Shown here in pieces: positions 46,021 through 57,577 of a stretch of DNA of 64,000 nucleotides (within the stretch, counting starts at the first letter, position 1; each line of letters begins with the position of its first letter). Below the pieces are notes generated by a model. That model saw only the letters and a list, made by a program, of their open reading frames with translations, was not told where the DNA came from and did not search any database. Position numbers and translations under genes: made by a program. Where the stretch lies: the NCBI GenBank assembly GCA_015698045.1, contig BLAL01000257.1, forward strand, positions 796,001 through 860,000, written 5' to 3'. This stretch comes from Rhizophagus clarus (Eukaryota > Glomeromycota > Glomeromycetes > Glomerales > Glomeraceae).

Positions 46021-46879
46021 AATCCCGAACACCGTAATAAATTGGGTTTGATATAGACAATTTATTAAAAATTTTTATAAAGTTTGAGCACCAGTGATAT
46101 GATTTAGTAAGGTTGATAAAATAAATTTATCATTTTCATTATCGCGGTTTTCAAAAATATGTGAACCCATGTAAATCATGGGGTAGCACAACTATTGTGC
46201 ACGATTTCGCGAAAATCCAATCAAATTTTGAGTTTTTATTATTTGTTGATCACATGAACATGAAATTCATGGAAAATAGACGGAAAAATTTGGAGTTCGC
46301 GAGAGTTCAAAAAAAGTATTTGAAGAGTTCACGCACTTTTTTATAAGATACAAACAGAATTTTATTTAGAATTAGTAACTTCAAGTTATAAAATTTCATA
46401 ATCAAAGAAAAATCACCCCATAATCGCAAGCTAAATATGTAGATAGATATGAAAATCGCAGGTATCACAAAATCATTTTGTATTACATTATAAATCTTAT
46501 GATTTTTACGTTACAAAATTCTGGCAAGAATTTTCGCCAAAATTAATTCCAGCAACCAATTAGGGATCGATATCATTTTTCCATGCATTTTTTCATTTAA
46601 ATGATAATTATGTGTAAAAATGTGATTTTTATGAAAAAAAATCTCATGTTTGACTTATTCAGAACAAATAAAACAATAATTCTCGACAAACAAATGGTGA
46701 AAAGTTATTTATTTGTTAAGCAATATACTCGTTTGAATCGATTTAATATTTATAACTCATTGGAATCGATTCTGAAAAAATCGAAACCAGATAGTAAATC
46801 GATTCTCAAGAATCAATTCTTAACATACAGACCCATTGGCTCTAAAGTAGTTTCCAATGGCACCTAAATAAATAAATTT
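46021..46879. other. Non-coding stretch
   Basis: No supported gene. The open frames at 46161 and 46601 are low-complexity and lack family features. Confidence 0.4.
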
Positions 46880-46990
46880 AATTTTTTTGCGAAATCGCTA
46901 CGAACGGAAATGTTACACGTCGGTAAGAGAATTAAGAAATTTTTTTAGACATTTTTAAAAAAAATTTATTAAAGAATTGAAAGATCAAGC
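46880..46990 (-). pseudogene. CC-CTD 3' flank fossil
   Basis: aatttttttgcgaaatcgct then acgaacggaaatgttacacg matches 25187-25260 and 30086-30160. It lies downstream of the coiled-coil gene at 47149, as the other copies lie downstream of coiled-coil tails. Confidence 0.5.
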
Positions 46991-47148
46991 TTCCCTTTCT
47001 GTTAAAAGTATTTACAAATAAAATAAACAAAATAATAGGAAGAGTTGCGAATCCAATAAAAACTAATCCATGACTTGACCGACGACGATATCTTGTTTTT
47101 TTAATTCATCTCTGTACCGAACATCCTTTAAACATTGTTATCGTTACT

Positions 47149-47718
47149 TCAATTATTTTTGGATAATAATTCCATATATTTCTCATTGTATTCATCGCAC
47201 AATGTTTTGTATTTGTCAATTTCATCTCGAAGTGTTCTGTTTTCATTTTTAAGATTAAGTATCTCATTCTTCTTAGCTTCTAACTCTTTTTCATGACCTA
47301 GTTTTCGTGTTTGATTTTCTTTTAATCCTAAAGATTGTCGCAATTGATTAATTATTTGTTCTTGTGACTCGATTTTACTTTGATTTTTTAGATTAATTCC
47401 TTTGATTTCTTCGATTTCATTTTTCAACTTTTTAACAATTATTTGATGTTGATCTACATTCTTGTTTATTAAGTCCGTACATTTTTTTTGTAAATTATTG
47501 TAAAGTAAATTAATATTATTATGAATTTCATCTTGAAGTTTTTTCTCTTCTTCATCAAAAGTTTGAGTTTCATCATTATCTGAAACATAATACATTTCGG
47601 TTGAATTTGGAAATTTTTTATAAATATCATATTTGTCAATATTATTTCTAACATTGATATTCGATGATATTGAATTATTTTTTTTATCGTTACTATTATG
47701 CCATTTATTAGTAGACAT
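47149..47718 (-). CDS. Free-standing coiled-coil protein of the CC-CTD/fusion-tail family
   Basis: The frame is open from 47778, but the first 20 codons read through a T/A homopolymer (IKKKKKKI). The ATG at 47718 (MSTNKWHNSNDKK) is preferred, giving 189 residues. After about 55 disordered residues with FPNSTEMYYVSDNDE (compare FSSDMYYTSPNK of the gene at 6576), the rest is coiled coil. It includes EEKKLQDEIHNN, IIVKKLKNEIEEIKGINLKN, SKIESQEQIINQLRQSLGLK and the ending DEIDKYKTLCDEYNEKYMEL. That ending matches the C-termini of the HSPA12-like fusions at 26641 and 30457 (DEINKYKLMCDKYKDKCMEL). It is thus the fusion tail without the ATPase and without the CTD: a truncated family member that may be functional or in decay. 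Confidence 0.75.
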   Translation of the reverse strand: MSTNKWHNSNDKKNNSISSNINVRNNIDKYDIYKKFPNSTEMYYVSDNDETQTFDEEEKKLQDEIHNNINLLYNNLQKKCTDLINKNVDQHQIIVKKLKNEIEEIKGINLKNQSKIESQEQIINQLRQSLGLKENQTRKLGHEKELEAKKNEILNLKNENRTLRDEIDKYKTLCDEYNEKYMELLSKNN

Positions 47719-47807
47719 GATTTTTTTTTTTTTTTTTTTTATTGAAATAAAAATAACTAAAAGATTTTTCTTTTTCAAAATTTATGAATTTATGTATTCA
47801 ATGTCTT

Positions 47808-47815
47808 ATCATGTG
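47808..47815 (-). promoter_or_regulatory. CACATGAT motif upstream of coiled-coil gene
   Basis: In gene orientation the motif is TTCACATGATAAGA, 90 bp before the start at 47718. It resembles the promoter-proximal string of the HSPA12-like fusion at 32912. Confidence 0.3.
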
Positions 47816-49067
47816 AATGTATTATGTGTTCATTGATCATGAGAAAATTATTTGAAAAAACTTGCATTATCTTTCAAGAGATATGATAAAAAAAGTTTCA
47901 TTGTTAAAAAAGAAAAGATGATCTTTGACAATAACGATAAAGTTACGAATCATATGATATAGATATTTAAAGTTACTGGTATTATTTATTTTATCGCTTA
48001 ATATTATTATAATAAAAAAATATTATTTTAATATATTTAAATGTACTTGTAAGCAATGAATTTAAAATTCAACGATATTATGATATCACTTACAAGAAGC
48101 GGAAATTCCTATGAATTTAAGGGTTTGTATAATTTATTATTATATCAATATACTGTATTATATTTCTATTAATATGTTAATTATAGAATGAACGTACACA
48201 CAAAAACACATCGTACTCAATCAAGTTCTACAATACCCTCACCAAAAATACATAATATTGAAATTAGTGATAAAAAACAAAACAAAAGACTAAAACAAAA
48301 TTATTTTATAAATGTCATAGCAAAAATTTTCGCAATAATTAATTTTGGTATTATTATATTTGGCGGTTATAAATTTAAATTAAAATATTTATATGTTAAT
48401 GATGCAATCGTGAAATACAAAATCATACTTTATTTTGTTCAGGTTAATTCTTCCAACTTAAATCATTGATTCAATTAATTTTCAGCAATATTATTTCGTT
48501 TTTTTTTTTAACAAAAAGTACTATGAAGTTAATTACAATCATGTGACATGCATGTCATTGATTTCATATCACTTTTGCGTATTACAGATTCAAATATTTC
48601 AACGACCTCAGGCTTAAAAAATAACACATACCTTGTCGGCCCGGCTTTTTGACAACCTAATGAATCGAAAAATTTTACCAGCCAGAATTACACTACACAA
48701 AACCTCCCATGGTCCATGTCCCAAATTTTTTTTGATTTAAAATTTATTAAGTTGCTAAGATTATATTAGCTTATTATAGAAGAAATTTCTCAAGGAATAC
48801 TTTATTGAAGCCCTTAAATTTCCTAAAGGTGCCGGGAAAAGAGCAGCGGTATGGTTTTGTCACGATATTTTAATTGTTAAAGTATTACGCATGTTTCTTG
48901 GCATGTTGCATTAATGATCAAACGGAATACCTATAGTACAGTATCAGATCTTTACAATAATTAGTTTAAACTACATCCAAGTTACACAATGATAATCTAT
49001 TACATGACTGATGACATTTTTTTTAACGTTGTTATAATTTGTTATTACGAGTAATTTAATTTTAAAA
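47816..49067. other. Intergenic; one uncertain 93-codon frame
   Basis: 48188-48469 (plus) could encode 93 residues with one hydrophobic stretch (NVIAKIFAIINFGIIIFGGY), perhaps a first exon with a membrane segment. No splice partner was found. The rest is empty. Confidence 0.3.
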
Positions 49068-49460
49068 AACAACCGAACGGGCTTTTTAATTTGGATCGGA
49101 ACAGGTAAGATTTTTTTGCTTTGAGTTTATCTTTTAAGAACATATATTAACTATTCTTATATTTTTGTTTTTAGAAACGGTTTTCTTGAATCTAGGAACG
49201 GGTTTCAACTTGGAAATGTAAGTTTTCTGAAATACTTAAAATTAATTTAAGAAACGTTTTTTGCTAACGCTTCACTTTTATTTTTTTTTTGCAGGAATGC
49301 CAGAAAGAACGAGCCGACTTAAAGGTAAATGGAAGGCGAGAAGTTGTTTGTTAAAAACGTTATTAACTTAACTTTGCTTTTAGGGACGATTCAACAAGGT
49401 AATTGAGGAGGGGGAGTTACTTGTTAAATAGAAAGTTTTATCCATTTTTATAGGAATAGG
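49068..49460 (+). CDS. Mini-exon coding remnant
   Basis: Splice-site pairs define exons of 43 nt (49175-49217), 30 nt (49295-49324), 15 nt (49384-49398) and a last one starting 49454. They are separated by introns of 77, 59 and 55 nt and preceded by an exon ending at 49104. Joined, they keep one frame: NGLFNLDRN, NGFLESRNGFQLGNECQKER, ADLKGRFNKE, then stop TAG. Frame continuity across four introns is unlikely by chance. No start codon is visible, so it is either the tail of a longer gene or a fragment. Internal repetition (NGLF / NGFLE, RN) suggests a repeat-built protein. I do not recognise a function. Confidence 0.45.
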
Positions 49461-49880
49461 AGGGTAGTGGTTCATTTTTTTTTTATTTAATTAGTGTTCT
49501 ATTCGTGATGACGACACTGGCTACTTAGAAGGACTTTCTCTTCAAGCGGACTCGTGGTAAATTTTTATAGGTAAGTGGAATTAATTTCTTTCTTTTAGAA
49601 CGGTACTAACTGTTCTTCTTTCTCACTTTTTTATAGTAATCAGCTTGGATTCTCTTTCTCTTTAAGTGAACTCTTGGTAAGTTCTTTTTTTCTCTTAGGA
49701 CGCTTGATAGACGCATCACGAAATTTAAGTATAAAGGATTGAGGGACAGAGCAATAAGCCATAAACGACACACAGTCAAGAACAAGCAACCAATTAGTAG
49801 TGCGAAATTTGTACTGGTAAGTTTTTATAGGAGTGGGTTGATTTTTTGTTTTTAAGACAATACTAACTGTTTTTTTTTAA
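49461..49880 (+). repeat. Degenerate splice-signal repeats
   Basis: Variants of ggtaagtttttataggagtg recur (about 49555, 49570, 49676, 49817), interleaved with ttcttttaga-type acceptor sequence. It looks like the decayed continuation of the mini-exon locus. Confidence 0.35.
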
Positions 49881-50438
49881 AGTTGATAGATCATGATCAT
49901 CCAATATTTAGGTTATTACATTAAATAAAATTATTAAATAAAAAAATAAATATATTAAAAAAATACATTACAATTGCGTTAAAATGGCATTATAAATATG
50001 GTATTATAAATATAATAATAGTAAACATTATCAACATGCGTTTAAATCAACGTTATATTATACAATTAATGCACCATCAAGATACCAGGTGCATTTATAT
50101 ATCGCATTCTTATCTTTATCGTTATAGTATTGTGACTATAATATTAAGGAATAGGGATGTTATGACGTTACAGGCAGAAAATTATTCGTTTCTGTAAAGT
50201 GTATATATATCTGTATGTGAAATAAGAAATGTCAATATTAAAAAAAAAAGGGATATTTCCAAAATATTGCAAAGTACTTTTAATGATCATGTAACAATTT
50301 TTAGATCAAAAGACTTTGATTTAATTTTATTTTGTGATGATGATGGTCAGAACAAAGGCTTACACATAAATCCATTGGCAACTTGTTTGATATTCAAAGA
50401 AAGCTTAAATAAAACAATAAAAGGACTTGTTATAAAAT

Positions 50439-51995
50439 TTAATAGAATTTCCGACGAATATCGGCATCCAGCGCATAAACTTCTTCCTTCGTCTTGGGAT
50501 TGCCGAGTAACTGCGGTTTCAGCAGGGCATAATTACCCCAGGGTTTCCAGTCTGACTCACGTTTACGTGACTTCTTACAATCAATAGGCTCAATGCTCTG
50601 CTCAAATTTAAAGAAATTAGTCGGATCCCATTTAGATTTGACTTTCTGGAGCCGAGGGTAGTTGTCCGCGTAATATGCCTCTTGCCAGTTCTCCACTGTG
50701 GAATCAATGTAGTTAATGTACGCCGCTTTACCCTGAACGGAGTGCGGAACCAGCAGCTTTTTGACGCGATCCACGAAATTAAACATGGTCTCGCACATGT
50801 TGGGATCGGTCCACTGTGCTTTCACTGTGGTGACATAGACACCGTCGCGCCAGGGGAAGGCCGTGTCATCAGGCTTGATATTTTTCGTAACTCCTCCGAT
50901 ATGGTCCCATAGGATATGACAAGAGCTTCCTTCGATCTTTTTCGATTCCTTCATCAACCCCGTGATGATTCCGACCACTTCGGGTGTAATTGCACCTTCG
51001 GCGAAAATGAATGATCCGTGGTGGTGGTATACCTGTGAGAAAATATCAAACGCGGCATCTTTGACTTCCCATTCGAACCATTGCATGGGTTGCAAGTCGT
51101 TTTTAGCAGGTTTGAAGTTTAATATTGGCTTGAGATCATTGTTGCATTGTTCCATGGTGCCATTGTAGATTATCGTCAGCTGCCCTAATAGCTGGTCGCC
51201 ATTATAACTCCAGATAGCATCGGCGCATACCGTTTCTGGCCAAGTAGTTGTATTCCAGACATTCATCATTTCCATGAAAGACTCCATTTGTTCTGGAAGA
51301 TTCCAAGTGAGATCTCCACACACAACAATACCACCAGGGTCTCTGAGTTTATGCAACTTTACTTTAACGCCAGTTGTGACTCCGAAATTTCCGCCCCCAC
51401 CGCCACGAATTGCCCAGAATAAGTCGCGTTTATCAGGGTCATCGTCCTCTTGAGTGACTGTAACCTTTTCGCCTTGTGCAGTAATGATAGTCATCTCCAG
51501 AAGATTGTCAATGCCTAGTCCATAGCAGCGAGAGAAAGGGCTGAGACCAGCGCCCAGTAAAAATGCACTCACTCCAACCGTTGGGCATTGGCCACCAATT
51601 ACTATGTGATTCTCATCTAAAGGTCCATAAACATCTTTCCAGACTGCCCCACCTTGGATACTAACTTTCATATTATCATAGTCAATATCGACCTTTTTCA
51701 TAGAGCTAAGGTCCAGAACGATGCCACCTTGGTTCAGACAGTAGCCAGCATACGAATGGCCTCCACTTTTAACAGTCAATTCGAAGTTATACTCCTTTGC
51801 AAACGAGACCGTTACTGCGACATCATCGTCAGTTACAGCTTGGACCACTGCAGAAGGGGTCTCGAAACGATAGAGAAGGTTTCCAATAAAGATTGCCTGC
51901 TCGTATGCCGTCGTGCCAGGAAAAAGGACCGATCCTGTAGGCAGTCGTTCTTCGAGAATGAGAAACCTTTCGTCATGTACAGGTTGTTCCCCCAT
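50439..51995 (-). CDS. Berberine-bridge-enzyme-like FAD-linked oxidoreductase
   Basis: A single uninterrupted frame of 518 residues. The FAD-binding (PCMH-type) domain has SGGHSYAGYC with H80, the residue that carries 8-alpha-histidyl-FAD in this family. GQCPTVGVSAFLLGAG has C137 at the position of the second covalent flavin link (6-S-cysteinyl), so bicovalent FAD is likely. RGGGGGNFGV completes the domain. The C-terminal BBE domain is present: AAYINYIDSTVENWQEAYYA, then NYPRLQKVKSKWDPTNFFKF. No signal peptide is seen, unlike many secreted fungal relatives. Such enzymes oxidise sugars, alcohols or alkaloids with release of H2O2; the substrate cannot be told. The gene is clearly G+C-richer than everything around it, uses more C/G-ending codons and has no intron, which hints at horizontal acquisition. 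Confidence 0.93.
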   Translation of the reverse strand: MGEQPVHDERFLILEERLPTGSVLFPGTTAYEQAIFIGNLLYRFETPSAVVQAVTDDDVAVTVSFAKEYNFELTVKSGGHSYAGYCLNQGGIVLDLSSMKKVDIDYDNMKVSIQGGAVWKDVYGPLDENHIVIGGQCPTVGVSAFLLGAGLSPFSRCYGLGIDNLLEMTIITAQGEKVTVTQEDDDPDKRDLFWAIRGGGGGNFGVTTGVKVKLHKLRDPGGIVVCGDLTWNLPEQMESFMEMMNVWNTTTWPETVCADAIWSYNGDQLLGQLTIIYNGTMEQCNNDLKPILNFKPAKNDLQPMQWFEWEVKDAAFDIFSQVYHHHGSFIFAEGAITPEVVGIITGLMKESKKIEGSSCHILWDHIGGVTKNIKPDDTAFPWRDGVYVTTVKAQWTDPNMCETMFNFVDRVKKLLVPHSVQGKAAYINYIDSTVENWQEAYYADNYPRLQKVKSKWDPTNFFKFEQSIEPIDCKKSRKRESDWKPWGNYALLKPQLLGNPKTKEEVYALDADIRRKFY

Positions 51996-53336
51996 TGGTA
52001 AGAATTATTACTCACGTCGCAGTCTGGTAAAGTCGGGAATATTAGAGATGAACAGAGCGTTATTGACCAGAAGTATGAATACTAATGATGTTACTTCAGA
52101 AGATTAATAAAACTTTCGCAGAGGAAAAAAAAAAAAGGAATCATGAAAATGTGGATGGTACTTTGATAATCGATCAGGTAGGTATTTATACGTCGATCAC
52201 TGATTGTTTGAAATATACTAATTACGCTTCGCATTATACATTATCGTTATGTGTAATGGTAGACAAGTTTTAGAAAATTCAATTCTTCGATTATAATATC
52301 GAAAAGAGTATTCATTCATAAAATGACAAATATTACCGTAAATATAAGGGTGTTTCAGCCGTCGTGCATCTTTGGCGTAACTATATCTAGAAAAGGATTA
52401 TAAGAGCTAGATGGGACATATATATACATATATATATGTTTATATGTCCATACAATAAAGAAAATCCCGTAAACAATTATGCGCGGGTCCGATCAGAAAA
52501 AATTTTATTATAACAATTACATATAATGTGATCGATTCTGCTCTATTTAAATTTTAACCGTTCAGAACTATGCTCATTATCCTCAAGATATGCTCAGGAT
52601 TTTTTTTTTCCTAACTGGGCTACCGTCATATAATCGGCTCTTCGTGTAATTTTACGAGAATCTTTTCATATGAGCTCCCTTCTTTGCCCTGATAGATATA
52701 TAACGTAACTTACCATATATTCCATGCTGTTGGTTTTTTTGGTAAATCACTCATCACTATGTTTAAATATGATCCTTCATTTATTCATCGTATTTTGACG
52801 ATCAATTATTTATCAGTTAATGAACGAAGTAAAAAATCAATAAAAATTTCAGCGATAGTCAAATAATATGGCTTACATTGATTCTAGTATCCGTTTTGTT
52901 AAATCTTGCAGTTCTTTGGGTTTATCCAACCATCTCCATAATTAATAATCATTACATCATGATTTTTTTCTAACTTATATTTTCGAAATGGTTCCTTAAA
53001 AATGACCCAGGCAAATTTGATATAGAGAACGGCTGAACATAAATCTAAGGTTCTCCACATTTATTTCCTTAAGCTCCATTTCTATTCTCTCCCTCTCTCC
53101 CACATGGTTTTCGCGCTCTGCATATTACATTCGTTTATTTCGTTATAACAATACTTTATTTAATGAAAATAAAAAACTATATTATATTGATGTAAATAAA
53201 AAAACACTAATTATTTGTAGTTAATACCTCTTGTAACACGCTTTTGTTACATTCCAATTATTCGAACTAAAATGGCTTGTATCACCCTCGTCCAAAGAGA
53301 ACAATTGAGGCACCATTTGTTGTAATTTACAGTATT
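51996..53336. other. Non-coding stretch
   Basis: A+T-rich, with (TA)n near 52420-52440. No gene supported. Confidence 0.4.
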
Positions 53337-53430
53337 TACCATCTCGACGTAGCAGACAACTTTATACATATTCAAATAAAAGAAAAAAGATGAATAATTA
53401 TGTACAGTATATTAAATCACATAATCAACT
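53337..53430 (-). pseudogene. Decayed first exon and promoter of an HSPA12-like gene
   Basis: gacaactttatacata (about 53354) with the preceding cgacg matches the first exon of the gene at 29076. ttaaatcacataatcaac (about 53413) matches the promoter sequence ttaaatcacatgatcaac at 3827-3844. The rest of the gene is missing. It lies next to the intact membrane-protein gene, mirroring the arrangement at 32.9-33.4 kb. Confidence 0.5.
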
Positions 53431-53523
53431 AGTATATATATATATATAGTATATGACATCAAATTATCACAAATTTTGTTGTATTTTGTTCGTACACGAA
53501 TATTTTATTAAATATCGCTTCAA

Positions 53524-55059
53524 TTATTTCATAAAATCTACAATTATATCAGTTAATCTCATTTGCCGTAAATAATTCATCATGAACCAGTTCAAATGGC
53601 CAGGAAGTTTTTTTTTACTATCTTCCTTGAAAATGGAATTAGATATGAATCCAAAATCCAATAAACTAAGTGGTAACAATAAACTTAGATTTTTAGTTGT
53701 CAGGGTAAGCGATAAAAGACTACAAATAAAAAATATTACAAATGATAAAATAAATATTTCTATCCAAATTCCTGGAGCTTGTATATTCTCTATTCGATCA
53801 ACATTAACATTAATATTATTCGTCATAGATTGTATGGATGATACCAATGATTGTGATAATGTATTGCTATAATCATCCAAAAAATTGTAATTATACTTGC
53901 TTCCTTGGAACTTGATAATTTCTCTCCAATTTGTTATTATTGTTTGAAATTTAACCACGGTGCTATCAATAAGTCTTTCTCCAAAGGCTTCTCCATTAAA
54001 ATTATAGTCCTTCACATTAGTAGAAAATAGTTCATTAAGTTTGAGTATGCTGTTATTAAAATTCACTTCTAATAATTCCATATTATCTGGCGTATTTCCA
54101 ACTATTTGCATCTTTTTCCATTCAACATTTGCATCACAACTCATAATCACTTGACATGAACGGTTAAATGGTCGATCTTCAGGATATCGGCCACTATCTT
54201 TTAACCACTTTGCCATTTTCATAACATTGGGATTAAAATTGGGAGAAATATAAAACATATTCAAAGGTATATCACATCTGTCCATTATAGTGGTATCTAT
54301 ACTAACTTGTATTTCAGCGGCATGTATACTAACATCTCTCGTTGGTCTAGTGGAAAAGCCACCATAAGAACCTGTAAATCTACCTGGTGCAGGTGGTGTA
54401 TCTGTTGCATTCCCCAGACTATCACTTGATAATGAATCGCCGCCAATACCCATGATAAATTCACATGATGTAGTGTTGAAATCAACACGTATTGCATCCA
54501 AAATATTATTATTACTTAAATTCCAATAAGCATTTTTCACATTATACGCACGCAAATTATTTTCTAATGAAGTAGAATTTAAAACTAACGCAAAGTTATT
54601 TTCTAGATCAGAAGAACATGCCATGTACTCGCAATTTAAATCGTTTTTAAACAAATCCCCATTATTATTATGTACAATTTTTGTAAAATTATGTATTCCA
54701 ATTACTTGCGCAACCATTACATTTGGTATACTTTTACCCAATATATTCATCATAAATATTAATATAACTAATATAATTACTCTCTTTGATGATATTTTAA
54801 GTCTGATAAATAAATCCGCAAGAAACTTATACGTTGAACCATGTGTGGCCTGCATGCACAATCTAAACTCACTTCCATTCATTTTACGTTTTAATCTGTA
54901 AATAGTTATCCATAACAGAGAAATTAACACTGGAAGTAATACTGCTTCTAATATTGAAGAAAATATTGTAACTAATGGCAGCCATTTGTTGAAAGATGAC
55001 GGATCTTCACCAACCCTCAAAATATGAGTTATTGGATTAATAGTTTTAAGTTCCCACAT
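53524..55059 (-). CDS. Three-helix membrane protein with large glycosylated loop, unknown family
   Basis: Intronless, 511 residues. Hydrophobic helices lie at about 27-54 (LPLVTIFSSILEAVLLPVLI), 93-108 (RVIILVILIFMMNILG) and 431-455 (IWIEIFILSFVIFFICSLLS). Between the second and third is a loop of about 320 residues with many N-glycosylation sequons (NFT, NST, NLS, NTT, NAT, NRS) and paired cysteines, so it very likely faces outside or the secretory lumen. A Gly/Ser/Pro/Thr-rich patch (GRFTGSYGGFSTRPTRD) lies mid-loop. I do not recognise the family; the layout suggests a surface receptor or a structural membrane protein. A decayed second copy exists at 33195-33440. Confidence 0.8.
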   Translation of the reverse strand: MWELKTINPITHILRVGEDPSSFNKWLPLVTIFSSILEAVLLPVLISLLWITIYRLKRKMNGSEFRLCMQATHGSTYKFLADLFIRLKISSKRVIILVILIFMMNILGKSIPNVMVAQVIGIHNFTKIVHNNNGDLFKNDLNCEYMACSSDLENNFALVLNSTSLENNLRAYNVKNAYWNLSNNNILDAIRVDFNTTSCEFIMGIGGDSLSSDSLGNATDTPPAPGRFTGSYGGFSTRPTRDVSIHAAEIQVSIDTTIMDRCDIPLNMFYISPNFNPNVMKMAKWLKDSGRYPEDRPFNRSCQVIMSCDANVEWKKMQIVGNTPDNMELLEVNFNNSILKLNELFSTNVKDYNFNGEAFGERLIDSTVVKFQTIITNWREIIKFQGSKYNYNFLDDYSNTLSQSLVSSIQSMTNNINVNVDRIENIQAPGIWIEIFILSFVIFFICSLLSLTLTTKNLSLLLPLSLLDFGFISNSIFKEDSKKKLPGHLNWFMMNYLRQMRLTDIIVDFMK

Positions 55060-57577
55060 AATTTAAAATTTTATTAATTTAAAATAAAATTTTTTAGGTA
55101 TTCTTTAGATTTTAAATAATTTGTGGGAATAAGAAATCAGGTAACAAATCAAATGCGATTTTTTCAAGTTTGAAAATTAATGAATATGATCGATCTATTT
55201 AGCCACGACTTCGGATCTAGGATCCTATGTCTGAGCCGACGGATCAGCGGCTCCGCCAATCAATTTTTGATGGCTTTGCCGATACATTCTTGCAATTTTT
55301 GAAAAAATTGCGATTCTTCTTTTTTCTTTCTATATAAATCATATAATATGCGTAGTTTCAAATTTACTTACAGTAGGGACGATGAACCTTATAATAGTTT
55401 ACGTTGAGATGTTATGTAACTTGCATTGAATTTCAATTTAACCGATACAGTTTGTCTAAAACTAGTTAGTTTACTATAACCTTCATTTTCTATACTAACT
55501 TTTGCCAAAATTTTCCACAAATATAATTTTCCGTAATTTATATTCAAGTTTATAATGCCATAATATAAAGAAATTTCTACTTTTTCATTTGAATTATTAC
55601 TTATACACTTCAAGCGAACAGCAAAGTCCACAATTTAATTCAAAAAGAAATAGCCTGAATCCAGAAAAAGTTTTTCTTCTTAAACTTGATTCACAGCAAG
55701 ATTGATTGAATGGATGATAATGATTAAATTAATATTTTTGTTTTTATGTACATTTAATAATAAATTTATTCTTTAAGCCCGAGACGTTCGCGGGTTAATA
55801 TTTTAATACGGTGTAATAGTGATAGCGTTAAGTCAATCAGCCGATATGATTAGTTTTCTTATGAAAATAAGATCAGTATTTTATGGCTACACGTGATTAT
55901 CTATATAATGTTACACGCGAATATGGACAGTACACGAACATTATATTTGATCGTGGCATTTTAACTCGCCCCAGATTAGTTTCATTAAAAGTTGGTTTTC
56001 AAACCAATTTTCAAAGCAGGTTTAACTTCCGGTTAGACCTAGTTTTTGGTACTGAAACTACAGTTTTGAAACAAAATCAGAACTAGTTTAGCATCTAACA
56101 ACTACGTTATTATTCCCGTTAATCATGCTTTTTTTTTTCTCATAATCACGTCATATTCGAACAAAAGAAGTTATCTGTTATAATTCTGAAATTCTTTAAT
56201 TACCGAAGCTAATGGCCTCAAGTTACGTATCGGGAAATGTCTGAAAAATACGCTAAACAAATTGGCGAAATAATAAATCCGTTGGTTAGTAATATTTGAA
56301 AAAAAAATTATCGCAGGTGGGAAGATTTTAATTTTTGATTCGTTAAAAGAATGTTATTGTTAGCGTCATTTTGAAAGATTTTCTTTTATCCAACGCCAAT
56401 CTCAAACTTCCATTCATGGAAACAAAACGCTTTTTTAAAACGGACATGATCTGCAGATCCTTTTATATCGAAAGCAACAATTCTTAAACTTCAATTGTGG
56501 AGCGATTTTTTTTTAAAAAAAAAAAAAAAATTTTTTTTAATGATAAAATTGTCATGGTATCGGTCAGGAATCGATTGGTGATTTAAAAGATGATGAAAAA
56601 ACTAGTGTAGAGGCACACGTTCAAAACCCTAATCAACCCTAATCAACCAAAGGGCTTCTCGTCAAAGTAAAGAAAAACGCATTATTGGAAATTAGAGCTT
56701 CATGCCTTGAAATGCTTTATAATTCAGCACAAAATGAAATAAAAAAAATTATTATAATAGAGGGCGTAACAGCGTACAGGTTTTTATGACGTTATCCGTC
56801 ATCATGAGCAATATAAGTCGAATAAAACTTCGACGGCACCCACCGAATGGACTAGACCTGAAAATGGATAGCGCTCAAGCGTTAATACTTATATCTCACC
56901 TTTAGGATTGAAGTGAGGCCTTAAAGAGTAGGCAGGTGTGGAGGTTTTGTTATAAAGCTTTAAGAGTGATCTTGAGTGGAACGATCTCTAGTGCAGATCT
57001 TGGTGTTAGGAGCAAATATTCAAATAAGAACTTTGATAGTTCATTGAAATCATCAACCTATAAAATTTTGTTCCTAAATCAAATTTACACAAACTTTATT
57101 TTTATTATTTATTTTAATAAAAAACAAAAATCAAAATCAAATACCAGATACGTTCACAACAAGATTAAATCATAAATCATCATCTTATAACAATAATTGT
57201 GGATAATTCAATAAGGAAACCTGGACAGGATTATCTTGGCTTAAAGGGTATAGAAAAGTCCTATAAACAACATGTTTTTCTCCAAGAAATTGGTAAGTTC
57301 GTAAATCAAACTATAAATTTTTTGTTTGAGATCGTTGCTTTATTCTAAATTTTAGCTGCTTAAATTATTAGTTAAAGATTCTGAATGCAACGGTAGCTTC
57401 AAAACAGAGCTATTGCTTAATTACCATTTTTAAATATGTTTCTAAACGTGATTATGATGGACATATAATAATATTTTTTTTTTGTAAGTGTTTCTTAAAT
57501 TTTAAATTTTAATATTTTAATCATCCTATTTAATAGGCGTTTGTATTCTAGATATAATTCGTTATTATAAGCATAAT
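55060..57577. other. Non-coding stretch
   Basis: 55200-55300 has a G+C-richer inverted segment (ccgacggatcagcggctccg near ggctttgccg). 56507-56540 is a T/A homopolymer palindrome. 56626-56647 has three telomere-like units. Short frames at 55389 (minus) and 56936 (plus) lack support. Confidence 0.4.

Noticed and set aside
50682..52107. Several plus-strand frames of 60-115 codons
   Set aside because: Antisense shadows of the FAD oxidase gene, open because of its higher G+C content.
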